Below, in pieces: positions 32,846-44,950 of a stretch of DNA of 64,000 nucleotides; position 1 is the first letter of the stretch; every line of letters starts with the position of its first letter. The notes under the pieces are model-generated. The model was not told where the DNA came from and made no database searches. It saw only the letters and a list, made by a program, of their open reading frames with translations. Origin of the DNA: Undaria pinnatifida (taxonomy: Eukaryota; Sar; Phaeophyceae; Laminariales; Alariaceae). Location: positions 11,534,344 to 11,598,343 of the forward strand of contig JABAKD010000019.1 in assembly GCA_012845835.1 (NCBI GenBank). The letters are read 5' to 3'. A program made the translations under genes and the position numbers.

Positions 32846-34815
32846 CAACCGAGGGGTAAGGAGTAAAAGTAAGCTTGTGATATACACACCACGTTCACCA
32901 CATACAACACCCCACGACAGAAGCCGTCCGCTCAAACGACAACACTACCCACAACAAGGGTCTCAACTACCGTCGACTACCGACCCCCCACCCCAATTTC
33001 CACATTAACCATCCCGGAGCCTGTCATGTTTTCATCCCCAATATCCTATATGCAACAGGCATTACACGACGTCGTGGATGATGCAACACACCATGTTTTA
33101 TGTACCTCGGCCCCGATCACATTGTTCACCGATTCCGCCATGTTGGACGTCGTCTGGTCCCAAATGACGTTCTTCCGACACGCGTAGTTCGCCCACGTGC
33201 CGTGCGGAGTCTTGTTTAGGCGCTCGTGCGCTTTCTCGTTGAGGTTCCTCACTTGCTGCATGTGAAGCTTGAAGGTGTCGTGGGTAGCCGCCTTCGCCGC
33301 TTGGTACACGTGATAACGCCCTTGCTGCGACAAGAAAAGTAGGCCACGGGGAATGTACGCGCAGGGCAGGTGATGTAAGGCCGACTGCAGATGAGCCACA
33401 ACGACTATGCATGCTGGTCAACGAAAACACAGAAGAAAAGCGCATAGAAGATGCGCACAGACTGGATACAAACGGGCAATTGCCGACCTTCATCTTCAGC
33501 GTCCCACAAGATACAGCATCGATTTTTTTCACGACCACCCAAAACGAGCCAAGGGAGGCAAGGGAAGCAACCTCGAACGCGAGAACATGAGAAATATACG
33601 GCAACATGCGAAACACAAAAAAAACGGCCGATATTTTAATACGGGACCTACAACGTTTTCACTAGCGTTGCAACCACACGGGGTCTTACGGCTAGCAACA
33701 ACCTCACATGCCCGATCACTCCGGTGTTCTTGATGAGGTGCTCCACACACCGCCGGTCTTCCGTCAGCGGACAGACCCTCGGGACCGCGGAGTCCGACCC
33801 CTTGTGCTTGTCGGTGAAGCAGGTGGTCTTGGGGTTGTTGAGGATGTTGCGTAGCTCGGGGAACTTCATGGCCTTCGTCAGGAGGTTCATGTACAGCGAC
33901 GCATCCTCCTTTGCTTGCGCGACCGTGGCAACGTGGATGAGATTGTTGTTGGCGTCCTTAAACGACGAGTCCCGCACTGGCCGTCCCACAAGTCCTTAAA
34001 GCTCGTTGCATCCATCGCGAACACCTGGAGGGGGACAGGGAGGAGCGGACGGAGCGAAAGGGACACATAATGTTGTTGTAAAAGTCAGATTGTGTCATGG
34101 TAAACTTCAAACGTTGCGATTTTTCATTGAATCGTAGCCGAAGAAACGAACAAGACAAAACGAGCAAGAGAAAAGGCGTGAACGGTACTACCGCACATGT
34201 CATGGATATGTTTGGAAGGCCACCTCGTCAACACTTTCAATGGTACGATAGCTGAGCACTTGATGTCTTTCGCGTACAGAATCTCCGGCTGACAAGGTGC
34301 AAGAATCATTGCTGCATTCACTGTACTACGATACCGGTGAAATCGGCCGTAAAAAAAGTCACAACGGACTCATGCACTACAAGGATCTGAAAAGGGACAA
34401 TACCACGGCGGTCGCGTTCGAGTTGACAGTTCGCTTTTTTCCAATGGCACAGTACAATTGGAGTCGACATGGAGGGAAACAGACTTGGCCACACGCATCC
34501 ACACCCCTTTCCGCTTTATCACCCTGCCATACCTGCTGAACACCTGCTGTTGCCATGTGCGCCGCCGCACCAAGCATCATGAAGCAGCTCTTGAAGTTGC
34601 CGTCGTCGTCCCACTATTTTGTGTATATGCGAAAGAGGGGAGAAGAGAGGGAACGGGAAGGAACAAGGGACCAGGGGAGGGGAGGGAGGGAGGGAGAACG
34701 TGTTCAAATGTTTGAGCTCAAATACTTTTCGTGCACAGCAGGCACACGCGCTCTTTCTCGCTCTCTCGACATAAAACGTCGTATTTTCCGGGGGGTACAG
34801 CACCAGAAGGTCGGC

Positions 34816-34880
34816 CGGTGGTTCAGTGCGTACCCTCGAATTCCTTCTGACAGGTTTTGAGTTCGATCCTAGCTGCTGAA
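34816..34880 (+). other. tRNA-like (SINE head) candidate
   Basis: TGGTTCAGTGCG (A-box-like, 34819) and GAGTTCGATCC (B-box-like, 34859) are close to tRNA spacing. No full cloverleaf is seen. Confidence 0.25.
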
Positions 34881-37583
34881 AACGATATTCATTCGCGAGC
34901 AAGGAAAATTTGACGTAAACATCGCGCGAGGGACAGGGACAGCCGGACACTTCCCGCGACAAGTACCGCAGGTGAAGAAAAAAAAAGTTCCTTCTGTGTG
35001 ACCCCGGCTGATGTGCCCACACATACCGAAAGGTGTAGGCTGACGTTCAGAATAGATGGGACGCAGCATGATACTTTTGTACGCCACAAGCGCAACTGCA
35101 GGGCAGGTTACCTTCACACTAATACAAAGCGCCACCTGCAAATTTTCCCTTATGTCCCATTCCACCTCAGCCCAGTAACCACATCAATCAACGAGAACGC
35201 TACATATACTCGAACGCCCAAAAATGCCTACCACTACGGTTTCGGTAGTTCTGCACTTTCCAAAGCCCCTGTCGAAGAGAAGGTTTTCTCTCGGGCGCAC
35301 TTCTCCTCCTGCTGCGGTGTTGTAGTGTTCTACCTGGTGCGTATACATTCACACAAACCATGTCGTGTACTCTGCCGCATGATCGCTGGCGTGCGTATCC
35401 GCTTGTTGCTGTGCGTTGTTCGGCGTGGTACTCGTCTGTTCTCTGTTCGAACAAGTGTACACTGCTGTACTGCTGTTGTTTTGTTATGACCTCGTTCTGT
35501 GTTCTGTCGCGAGCGAGCGTGGTCTCATATATGCGCTCACTCACGCAAATCATGTTCGCGGCGTATGGTATATCTACGGGGTTTATTGCGGGAAGCGCTT
35601 TACACCGACGACGTAATGTACAACAACTGTTGTGTCTTCTTGGGGGGCACTGGTGTTCTCTGTTGGCACGTCAGAAGGTACAAAACTAACTTCGTGCTGG
35701 CGGGTGGGTTCAACAGCAGTGCAGCGAGGATACCGGGCTCTTTTCCCGAGACAACAAAATGGGATGCTCAAATATTGACGAACAACTACGCGAGGGAACT
35801 AACCCCGTGTCATTCAGAGGCGCAGATTTCCTCTGCAAACAGAAAAAAAACCGGAACGAATGGGTTCCCACAGCTCGATACCTGGTATATCATACAACAC
35901 ACAGCAACCACATTTCGGAGCGACACCGCCGATTTCAGCGCCGCTCTCTCCGTACACCCGAAATCGGCGTGATTCAATGGAGAACGCCTCATCGGCCGAG
36001 ACATAATTGGTCCAACATACTTAGCGAGCCTCTATATAGCAGCAGCACCATCCAGCCATACTACAACGGCCCTATGGATAGCTATCAATATCGGCCCGCC
36101 TACACAGCACCATCTGCTTGTTCTCACTAAGCTCGACGAAAGAAACCCTCTCGTGCAAAAGTACCTGAGGCGACCTGTAGTAGATCTGTAGTAGTCACTA
36201 AAGCATGACAATGCATTCTACCTACAGTCCGAACTACAAAATGGAGCTTCGAGTTGTAGTGCGCGTCGTAAAATGGGGGGGGAGGTACGTACCATAGTTC
36301 TGAAGCTCCCGGTATGTAGACAGGCGTGTTCATTTTTGCACAGAACGTCTGCCTCCCTGATTTACAGGTTCAAACGGAGCAACTATTTGAGTGGGTACAT
36401 CCAACACAAAAATGCCTATAAATATCTATAGGTACGTGAAGTGATTCGCTCTCTTGGGACATACCAAGTAAGAATAAGGGAATAATAAGCAAGCACACTA
36501 CTTGGAGGATATTGCACCGCACAGCATGATGACGGGCAGAGCGACGACAAAAGGCGTAGTAAATGGGGGGAAAGACATCGAACCTACCTGCAGACGTTAG
36601 TCCAGTACAAGGTAAACATGAATACTTCACATAAAAATCAGTATCAGGCCCCAGCTGTGCAAAAACGGAAAAGGAAGGAGAAAGGAAAGCAGTAAAGGAT
36701 AGACTGGGGACCACAGGGCAAGAGGGGGAAAGAGCCATAAAGCCCTGAAAACCACCAGGCATCAGGAGATGATGCACCGGTGTCCGCGGTACACAGGTAA
36801 CTCTTGCAATACAAACATTTCTACAGCCACAACAGCAGCAACAGTATTGCTGTAGTAAGTTTCTACAGCCAGCGTACACGTCGTACTCACCTCACATTCG
36901 ACGATGTTGCCGTTGTCCCTCCCGATGATGCTCAGGTAGCTGTCCAGAAGTTGGTACTGGGACGCGATAGCATCTTTACCTTTTCTCAGCACGTCTGATC
37001 GCACGCGGTTTGCCGTGCGCTCCAAGATGTCAACGCCGGCGGTCGCTTTCAGGGTCTTCACGAGTGCCGGCGATGAAATCTTGTGGTTGGCGTTGATCAA
37101 CTTCGCTGCTTCCTCCTCCACAGACCTTCGGCAGGGTCTTTTCTTCTTATCGCCGGACTGCCCAGTGCACTGGGCGTGATCTAAGATAGCTTCGGTCACG
37201 CGCCATTCCTTCGTCGTACGTTTGTTGTAGGCACGAACGAGCACCGAGCAGCCGGTTGCCCCCTTGACTCCATCGACAATAATCGCCCCACTGCAACGGA
37301 GGAGCTTGCCTGGACCCCCAGACATTCTCTTATCCAGCCGGCACTGTCGACCCTGTGCCAGCATGAGTCGCTCTACACGCGTTCTCAAGGCTTGGGAGTC
37401 GATGAACGTTTCTCCGACCTTGATGCTCACAGCATCGATTGACGCCGGAGCGGCAGGGCTGGCCCCAACGCCGCCACCCAATCTCGCCAACTGTCTCGAC
37501 ATGACTGCGCGCGCGTGTCCGCGTGCGTGTCCGTGTGTGCGTGCGTTGCTGTGTGTGCTGGGTACTGCTTTTATTGCTTGGTG

Positions 37584-38374
37584 GAATACTGCTGTGCGTG
37601 TAGGGTCGCGTTCCCGTGGGTTTCGTTGGGACTCGTTGGGTTCTGCAACGATTTGTTGTATCATATCACAGCACAATAACAACAGCAGTACAATCTAATG
37701 AACGAATATGTGAGACATATCACCACTGCTGCTGCTGCTGTCGGCCTTTATTGCTGTTGTTGTTCTTGTTGTGGCGTGAGGTAGACATCCCGAACGGGTC
37801 CTGGTTCATTTGTGTGCGGGTTGTTTGCGGCATAATTCTGCAGGCCTTGAAAAGAGGCGGTGTGGGCTATGGTCGTCTCGGATGTATTGCCATGCGGTGA
37901 CGTGGAGGGTGACTTTTGAGGGGCGGAGAGTGGTCAAAAGTGGGTATCCTTCGGACAGAAGTGGGCGAAAAAGGCCGAAAAAGTGGCCAAAAAGGGGGGG
38001 GAGGATAAATACCAACAACGCAGCTCGCAAAGATGAGTATTGACCTGAAATTCGTCGAACTCACGGCTGACGTCCTTGAAAATTAGTTATAAAATATAGT
38101 AGCAGATGTTGGGTATAACCACTTGGTTGTCGGACAAAAAGGGGTATCGTGTGGGGCCCTTCTTTCCGGCGGCCCTGTTTGGTCCTTCGACGTGGCCGAA
38201 GGTTCGCAAAAGTCGATGCCCATGCTTGGCATAGGCCGTGGGCGTTTTGTCTCCGCGTCAGTATTAAATTTGGAGTGGTTTGGGATGAGCACGGGCGAGA
38301 GCCGATGTCTGTATCTAGGCGGACCCCCTTTTGTCTGAAAAGTGGGTGGGTACACCCACTTGTGTCAATTTCCC
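37584..38374 (-). repeat. Right terminal inverted repeat of the MULE
   Basis: Inverse of 28527-29220, but about 90 bp longer because an extra repeat (38008-38097) sits inside it. It ends ...TGTGTCAATTTCCC followed by the target duplication. Confidence 0.9.
38008..38097 (-). repeat. 88-bp family A-type end inserted in the MULE right arm
   Basis: Almost identical to 32752-32845 and absent from the left arm of the MULE, so it interrupts the inverted repeat between GGGGGGGAGGATAAA and TAGTAGCAGATG. Confidence 0.8.
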
Positions 38375-38383
38375 AACAGAGAT

Positions 38384-41174
38384 TGGCAGAACGCTGCGAG
38401 CAGACGGACACCCGTGCGCACAGCAGTAAAATATCGCCACCTCATAACAATCCGAGACATTGTTTTTGGCTAGATTTCTTATCTTGGAGAAATAATGCGT
38501 CCTACACTAACTGCAGTACAGTTCCTGTCGAATTTTGTATTTAAGCGTAAATTTTAGGCTACACGTACGGGTTTGTGGAGCTCTTTCTTACTCGTACTCG
38601 TACGTAGCTCATTCTTACGAGAAGGCCGCGCAGAACTCGTAGCAGGGAGACAGATACCTGTGGGTACGTCCGCAGTTTTACTACAGCTTAATAATACCAG
38701 GTATTAATTAATAATAGTCAATCTAGTTGCCTAAGCAGGGTTACGGCGCCCATAAAGGAATAGAGCCTACATTGCTATGGCGTACTGCTGCTGTGTGCTC
38801 GTTTTGTGTGCGGTGACTCCCTGGCTCGCACTCTCTTCGACTGCTGTGTTCTGTCTCGTATTCTGCGTTTTGAGGCAGCAAGCATATACGGTGCCTGGCA
38901 GCTGAACGGAGATCCTGCATTTCGTAGATCAGCAGAAAAGCTTGATTCAGCGCAACATAAACTCTTTCTGCTGTGCGATACAAACACCACACTTCCTGAC
39001 CTGCTGTCTCATGGCCTCCCGCTCTGCCTCCATACTGTCGATCTTGGTCATGAGCTGCTGGATTTTCTTACTCTGCGCCACCAGCGTTCGCTTCATCAGA
39101 GCCTTCTCACTCGTACCCACGGCAGCAGGCCTGCTTTGGTGCGTTATTGATGATGCTAGCAAGGGTGGCGGCTCGACATGGGGTCGTTCTTCCTCCTCAA
39201 GCGCGCCATCACGTTTCATCGCTGTACTGACGTAGACGTTCGTCATATTGCCGCCCTCGGTGTTACCGTCGAGGTTGCCCGGCCAGGCCATCAAGAAGAC
39301 AACACTGAAGCAGCACAGAAAGTACAGCAAAATAATGGAATGGAAGCCTACGACTCAACCCCCTTTCCCTTCACCACACATGCTACATTTTTTTTATGAA
39401 ACCTTGGCGCAGCTGTTTTTTCTTGTTTTTTCAAAAAACGGGCCCGGAATCACGCTTTTTCACCGCGCAGTTTCTTTTTTTTTGGTCTATTGTGCCGTTG
39501 CTGCGCATCATGCGCACGTAAATCCATCCATGGCTGACGTTTTTCAATGTTGATAAAATTTCAACGAAGGCAGCTGGAGATCGTCTCAAGAGCTGCGGGG
39601 GTGCCAAACCCTACGCGCGATGCACACCAAGGTGGCCTCGAGGGAAAGGAAGATAGACAACGTTCTTTAGACCTCTTCTTGGATCAGCCCGTTCGTTGGG
39701 AGTGCCGCAGCAAGCAATATCACACAAAAAAAAACTCTTATCTGGGCCTTTGACAGGGCGCCAAGGGGGACGCCCAAACAAAACAGAAACGCAAAAACAC
39801 TTCGATGAAGGCGCGACGGGGGACGGAGCGCCGATCCCTCCGCCCCAAAATGGATACAGACCAGAAGATAATCAACGGAGGCAGGCCGAGCATCACGTCT
39901 GACGTGTCAACGAGCCAGACTGGGCATTAACATTTGGTTTCGAAACCCGTCAGGTCGGTGCGAGTTGGACGATATTCTTGACCCGTGCGCAGATTTACAA
40001 GCTGCGTGATACGTTGTCGGCCGCGCGTGTTCTATTTAATACAACATACATGCTCGAATGGTACTACGACTAGCTAGCGTTGGTCCCTGAGTTCGATTCC
40101 CACATCTTCTTGGTGAGATTTTGGATTTATTAGCAAAAATGTAAATAAAGAAGAAAGGAGGAAAACACGAACTGAACTGCTGCTGTTGCTAGAGCGTCTA
40201 TTATAATAGCAGCATGGGTAGGCACAAAACTCGACGCGAGAGTTAACGAGGGAATAAAATGCTGAATGTTTCTCGCGATGAAATTTAATGCACGTGCCGT
40301 AGTATTGGGGAGGGGGGAGGAGGACCCGCTATGTGACCCCGTATCTGAGTTGCTACTACTCTTGTACTGGGAGCAAGGGCGAGAGTAGTGCGAGGATAAT
40401 GCATGTGACAAAAAAAAAATGCTTCTGGATGAAGGATATGGGCTGGTCATCACCACCACTACCGGTCACCCCCTTGGGCATAAATAAAGCACCAGATAAC
40501 TAAATATTATTACAAATATACTACATTTACATGAATTATCTGACGTTTCCATCTTTAAGTTACTCTACTATTCGTATTATTTGACACTTCCATAGCATTG
40601 GGCACCATGCACTGCTTATGGGGCCTTCATGTTCATGGCAGTGATAAGCCATTACCAACGCACTGACTGCCATGTCACGGCCATGCCACTGCTGCGTGGC
40701 ATTGCACTGCTATCAAGGTCCATAGCGATACCGTACCAGGACACCTAACAACAAGAAAAAACGGGAAAAACGAAGGTCAGGCTGAGATTGCATAACTCGG
40801 GAGCCGTAATACTCAATTGCGTTACTAATTGCAGTGGATAACACACTCTCCAAACTCCCAGCAAGAAACCCAGCAGGATCAGTTTACGTGTCGTATTAGG
40901 TGTCCTGTACTGTACCATAGTAATGCCACCGCAGCTGCCATTTATATGGCATTGCCATGACGATGGGCATGTCGCAAGTACAAGGGAGAGCCCTGCCCAA
41001 GAGACTAAAGTCTGGGTCTGGCCATCATCGTGTTGAATTATGTGTGCCTTCCAATGGCCGTCATGAGCTAGCGTAAGGCCGCCCTGACTTCTTCGCCTTG
41101 TTGCCCCTCTCCCCAGTGCCATTGATGCACTTGAAACCCTCTATAAGCACAATGCCGTCTTTAGTCAGTTCCTA
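38384..41174. other. No gene firmly recognised
   Basis: A minus-strand frame at 38947-39330 (127 residues) has a hydrophobic start and a coiled-coil-like C-terminus (QSKKIQQLMTKIDSMEAERE) of unknown identity. A B-box-like GAGTTCGATTCCC lies at 40091. At 40600-40740 and 40915-40990 there are many GCCAT/ATGGC phrases. Nothing else is recognised. Confidence 0.45.
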
Positions 41175-41330
41175 GGGTTTGCTAGTATGACGTTTTTTCT
41201 CTCTCCCTTCTCTTTCTTCCTCTTCTTGTCTTTTCTTTTCTTCCCTTTTTCGCTTTCTTTCCTCTTCTTGTCTTTTCTTTTCTTTCCTTTTTCGCTTTCT
41301 GTCTTTTCTTTTCTTTCCTTTTTCGCTTTC

Positions 41331-41698
41331 TTTCCTTTCCTTTCCTTTCCTTTCCTTTCCTTTCCTTTCCTTTCCTTTCCTTTCCTTTCCTTTCCTTTCC
41401 TTTCCTTTCCTTTCCTTTCCTTTCCTTTCCTTTCCTTTCCTTTCCTTTCCTTTCCTTTCCTTTCCTTTCCTTTCCTTTCCTTTCCTTTCCTTTCCTTTCC
41501 TTTCCTTTCCTTTCCTTTCCTTCCTTTCCTTTCCTTTCCTTTCCTTTCCTTTCCTTTCCTTTCCTTTCCTTTCCTTTCCTTTCCTTTCCTTTCCTTTCCT
41601 TTCCTTTCCTTTCCTTTCCTTTCCTTTCCTTTCCTTTCCTTTCCTTTCCTTTCCTTTCCTTTCCTTTCCTTTCCTTTCCTTTCCTTTCCTTTCCTTTC
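41331..41698. repeat. (CCTTT)n pentanucleotide microsatellite
   Basis: About 73 units of CCTTT (AAAGG on the minus strand) with one 4-base unit near 41520. It is preceded at 41185-41330 by an older, imperfect polypyrimidine tract. Frames of Lys-Glu-Arg-Lys-Gly or Phe-Leu-Ser repeats on either strand are artefacts. Confidence 0.95.
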
Positions 41699-41699
41699 T

Positions 41700-43868
41700 T
41701 TTTTTTATCTCTTTTTCGTTTCTCTTTCCAATTAACTTGCGTCTGACGTGCGTATGCGTAGTGATAGGTACTGCGTGTAATATATGCATGGTAGTCTGTC
41801 TTGGGTGGCAAGCGGAATAGTCGGTTTTTCCAGGCGCGAGTAGTGAGACGTATGCACCAGTATGGGCCTGGCACATCGTAGGCTGACTTCCGATTTTACT
41901 TTTATATGTTTCTGGTGGAGATATGAATTGCGTCAGCTGTGATATATGTGTGTACCACCTTTGGTTTGTTCGTGTTTTCCCCTAGGGTATCCCTCAGCTT
42001 CAGAGTGACTGGAGCCTGTCCTGTGACCACGGACTTGATTTTGCGCGAGTTAATGTGAAAACAACAACAACAACGCTGTCATGGATGGGCTTAGGACTAG
42101 GGTTGGTTGTAGGAGTGCTACAGCACGCAACAAATGGCACTTCCATAGCAGTGCCAACTAAAGTTCTTAGAGCATTCCATGGCAATCGGTGCCACGAGTA
42201 TCCATATTTCACAGCAAAGTAAATGTCGCAAAAGCCCACGGCACTGCTGTATCACTGGCGCCATGACTTTGGTTCGAAAGCCCGTACGTGGGTGTTGTTT
42301 GCCGCATGCTACGGTAGGCGGTAGGGATATCACCTGGTTTTTCTGAAGATCCTCGGTTGAGGAGTTCTCTACCCCACCCAACGATCGACTGACCAAGTAA
42401 TGAAGCCGATACACAATCCCATGGGCTTGGTACCTAACACAACGTGTTAATCTGAAAAAAGCATACATCGGATCCAAATATTCTGGGTAGCTCCTCGGTT
42501 GGGTCGCCCGGTCAGTCAAAACATGTCTGACCAAACATTTCTACTGTAGTACCAAAGTCTATGGTGCCATGACACGCCAAGGCCCGCGACTGGGCGGTAT
42601 GACACCCTATGAGGGCTACTATGACGCGCCATGAGAGCGTCAATGTATAATACGCCTCTGATGGGCTCGCGCGCCACCCCACAAGTAAGTGCGTCGCTGA
42701 ATGCGTGTAGAGGGTGGTACCATCGCATGGTCTTGTTGATCCCGCCCCCCAACGTGAGTGCACTGTTGATGGACTTCCGTTGAGCAATCCCACTCGGTCA
42801 ATTCACAGCGAGAACTTTCGGCTGCCGCTGACGCTGCCGCCGTCAGGCTCGCCAGCATTTTTGTATTGCTCAGCCGGATCCCTATACGCGACGATGCCTC
42901 CCTTTCGGCAACAGCAAAGACGTGGAGGCGGCGGCAAGCGCCATGGCTTTGCGCCTGTCGCAGCAGCAACGAACTGTTTCGATCTTGACGCTCGCCAAAA
43001 ATGCGAAATCCGGATGTGACTTTCGTCACAGTCAGGCGGCTCAACAATGGCCCCAGCAACAGTAACAACCTACTTCGATACGCCTTCCACCCCTCTTTCT
43101 GCTTACTCCTTTGTGTTGCAAGCTTAACTGCCAGCAATTGAGAAGTAGGTGTCGATCAATGCCCTTGATGAGGGTCCTGTGATGCCCCCGGTTCCCTCCA
43201 TCGCCATGCAAGTGTTTCGTCCCTCGACCTTAGTGGGCGGAAGCAAGTTTTTTTGTCGAAATGCCGTAAATACATTGCGTTACGGGGTTACACTATACAT
43301 TTCGGCTTAGATAGGTTCGGTTTGCAACCAACTTAACGTTGACCAGAAGTGAGGAGATACTCATTGAGATTTCAACTTTCCTTATTGAAGAGAGCCGAAT
43401 AATATATTTTTGTCAACGGCGTCGAAATTATGGCTTGTCCCTGGCGGCAGCCCTCCGCTCAACATTTACCCATTCTTTGCACCCCTAGCCCGACACCCCT
43501 GCCTTCGGTCGACGCTTAGAGTAGCCTTCTCCTCGGAGCATGCTGCAATTCGTTCGGGTGTCTGCCCCCACGTATGTTGTATATCGGTGAGCTAAGTGCA
43601 TTCTCCTTTTTGCCTGTAGCTAGATTTTCACTATGGCACGACGAACTGGCAGGCTACAAATAGCAGCGACACGCTACCTGCCTCCTTTGTGCCGACCTCC
43701 GCCATAAATTTGCCGAAGGTGATAATCTTGGCTTGTTGGACTACTGTAGGCTCCTCTTACCAGCTTGTTTGATGGGTTCATGTTTATACCACTGAGCGAT
43801 AGTGCGATCCAACTTGACGAGTTACAACACGGCAGTACACAGGTTTTGAGAATTTTAGTTATGCTCTA
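41700..43868. other. No gene recognised
   Basis: A minus-strand frame of 165 residues (42640-43137) with an Ala/Ser-rich middle has no recognisable domain. The rest has only short frames. Confidence 0.45.
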
Positions 43869-43871
43869 TTA

Positions 43872-44703
43872 GGCCGTTTCTTATAGCATTGGATTCTCAT
43901 CTTCGATTCCGCCAGAATCCGATTCGGGCCCATTTCCGCCTTCTTATAGACACGGATTTTGGCACAATCCAATTCGGAAAAATCCGATTTCAGCTTTTCG
44001 AGTTGCGGCCACTCGGATTCCTGACCAAAATCCGAGACGCTGCCCAACCCGGATTTCTGTCTCGGATTATTTGAAACTCTCTGGTTGCGCCGCGCGCGCG
44101 CGCACACACACACACACATCGGGCTACCCCACATGCGTGCTGCAGTGCCGGCGCTGTTAGGGCTGCTGGGCGTCGCCCGTGGGCTAGCCTACGAACTTGG
44201 CTTGCCCTCGGGACGCGTGGTGCACCATCAAATGGCCGCGACAGCGAGAGAAAAAGCTGGTGTCGACGTTTCTGCTGTCTTTGCCACCACGCTAGCTGCC
44301 TTCCATCTGCAGCAGCAGCGTAGTGTCGCCACCTGGGACCTCATCTTACAAGACTACGAAGACGAGCTAGAGCCCGACACAGAGGACGATGATATGTCAA
44401 GGGCTGGTGCCTCTTGGTCCGGCATGTTTGCAACGTCTGTGTGGTCTGCTGCGTGTGGTCTGCTGCCTCTGCGCTGCGTCTGTATGTCTGTATCGGTCTG
44501 CTGTGTGCTGCTGCTGCTGCTGCTGCTGTGTGGTGTTGGGTTTTGCGCGCGCTGTTTTCAAAAAAAATTGACAGTCCTGCTGAAATCCGTCTGACAAAAT
44601 CCGTTCGCTATAAGAAAGGTCGGGCTTTCTTCTCCGCCCGAATTTTGCCGAATCGGATTCTGGCGGAATCGAAGATGAGAATCCAATGCTATAAGAAACG
44701 GCC
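43872..44703 (+). mobile_element. PIF/Harbinger-like element
   Basis: An 832-bp element with inverted ends of about 57 bp starting GGCCGTTTCTTATAGCATTG, flanked on both sides by TTA (43869-43871 and 44704-44706). A 3-bp T-W-A duplication and GGCC-type ends are typical of PIF/Harbinger elements and their Tourist-like MITEs. An inner set of AATCCGATT/AATCCGAG phrases adds structure near the left end. It holds one open frame but no recognisable DDE transposase. Confidence 0.8.
44133..44594 (+). CDS. Hypothetical open frame inside the Harbinger-like element
   Basis: 153 residues from ATG 44133. It begins MRAAVPALLGLLGVARGLAY, then GRVVHHQMAATAREKAGVDV, LAAFHLQQQRSVATWDLILQ and an acidic EDELEPDTEDDD. 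The C-terminal third is Cys/Leu-rich, encoded by a CTG microsatellite, and may be intron or junk. It matches no family I know. It might be a captured host exon or a remnant of an element protein. Confidence 0.35.
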   Translation: MRAAVPALLGLLGVARGLAYELGLPSGRVVHHQMAATAREKAGVDVSAVFATTLAAFHLQQQRSVATWDLILQDYEDELEPDTEDDDMSRAGASWSGMFATSVWSAACGLLPLRCVCMSVSVCCVLLLLLLLCGVGFCARCFQKKLTVLLKSV

Positions 44704-44950
44704 TTACAACCATTGTACAGTACACATTTTTAGATATTTAGTTATTATCCTCCGGCAGATGGGAGGAAATTAGACAAGAAAATCAGAACCTACTGGTGCA
44801 TGATATTGTATTGTACCACGTTCCGGTAATACCGGCACATACCGATTTGAGTAGCTGAGTGTGGTGAATATTTTTTAAAAGCGTTACGTTTTTACTACAT
44901 TTGGTTGTCTGTCATCAGCCGGATACATATACATGTATATACAGTTGTGT

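Larger units (their letters stand above)
30954..37502 (-). pseudogene. MULE transposase, multi-exon, damaged
   Basis: Minus-strand exons I can place: 37502-36891 (start MSRQLARL, 204 codons, donor GTGAGT), 34024-33708, 33324-33106, 32051-31878 and 31354-30954 (stop TAG). An uncertain one lies near 32735-32570. The N-terminal part is a DNA-binding-like segment. The exon at 34024 has FAMDATSFKDL, the usual first catalytic Asp block, then SSFKDANNNLIHVATVAQA and a C-x2-H-x4-N end. The next exon has HGTWANYACRKN and TTSNMAESVNN. The exon at 32051 has the SWIM zinc finger CACDWPLRFKVPCRH. The last exon has an AT-hook-like GRPKKGPRKK and a CxxC. Phases match between the last two exons. A one-base deletion near 33989 shifts frame after the catalytic Asp, and the middle (36890-34025) is not resolved. 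Confidence 0.8.
28527..38374 (-). mobile_element. Full-length Mutator-like element (MULE)
   Basis: A 9,848-bp element. Both outer ends are GGGAAAT(T/G)GACA in inverse orientation, and the flanking 9 bases are identical (AACAGAGAT at 28518-28526 and 38375-38383), a perfect Mutator-type target duplication. The inverted ends are about 690-790 bp (28527-29220 and 37584-38374). The interior encodes a multi-exon MULE transposase on the minus strand. Its unusually long inverted ends contain the palindrome GTGGGTATACCCAC twice in the left arm (28542, 28778), with altered forms in the right arm. Transposase damage suggests it is now inactive by itself. Confidence 0.9.

Noticed and set aside
34192-34288. 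Frame PEILYAKDIKCSAIVPLKVL as a MULE exon
   Set aside because: Splice sites look fair, but the phase would force the next exon into a frame with an immediate stop, so I did not include it.
40050-40110. tRNA gene suggested by GAGTTCGATTCCC
   Set aside because: The A-box is too close and no acceptor or anticodon stem forms.
41172-41876. Two overlapping 230+ residue frames of Lys-Glu-Arg-Lys-Gly
   Set aside because: They are translations of the AAAGG microsatellite; all three frames are open because the repeat has no stop codon.
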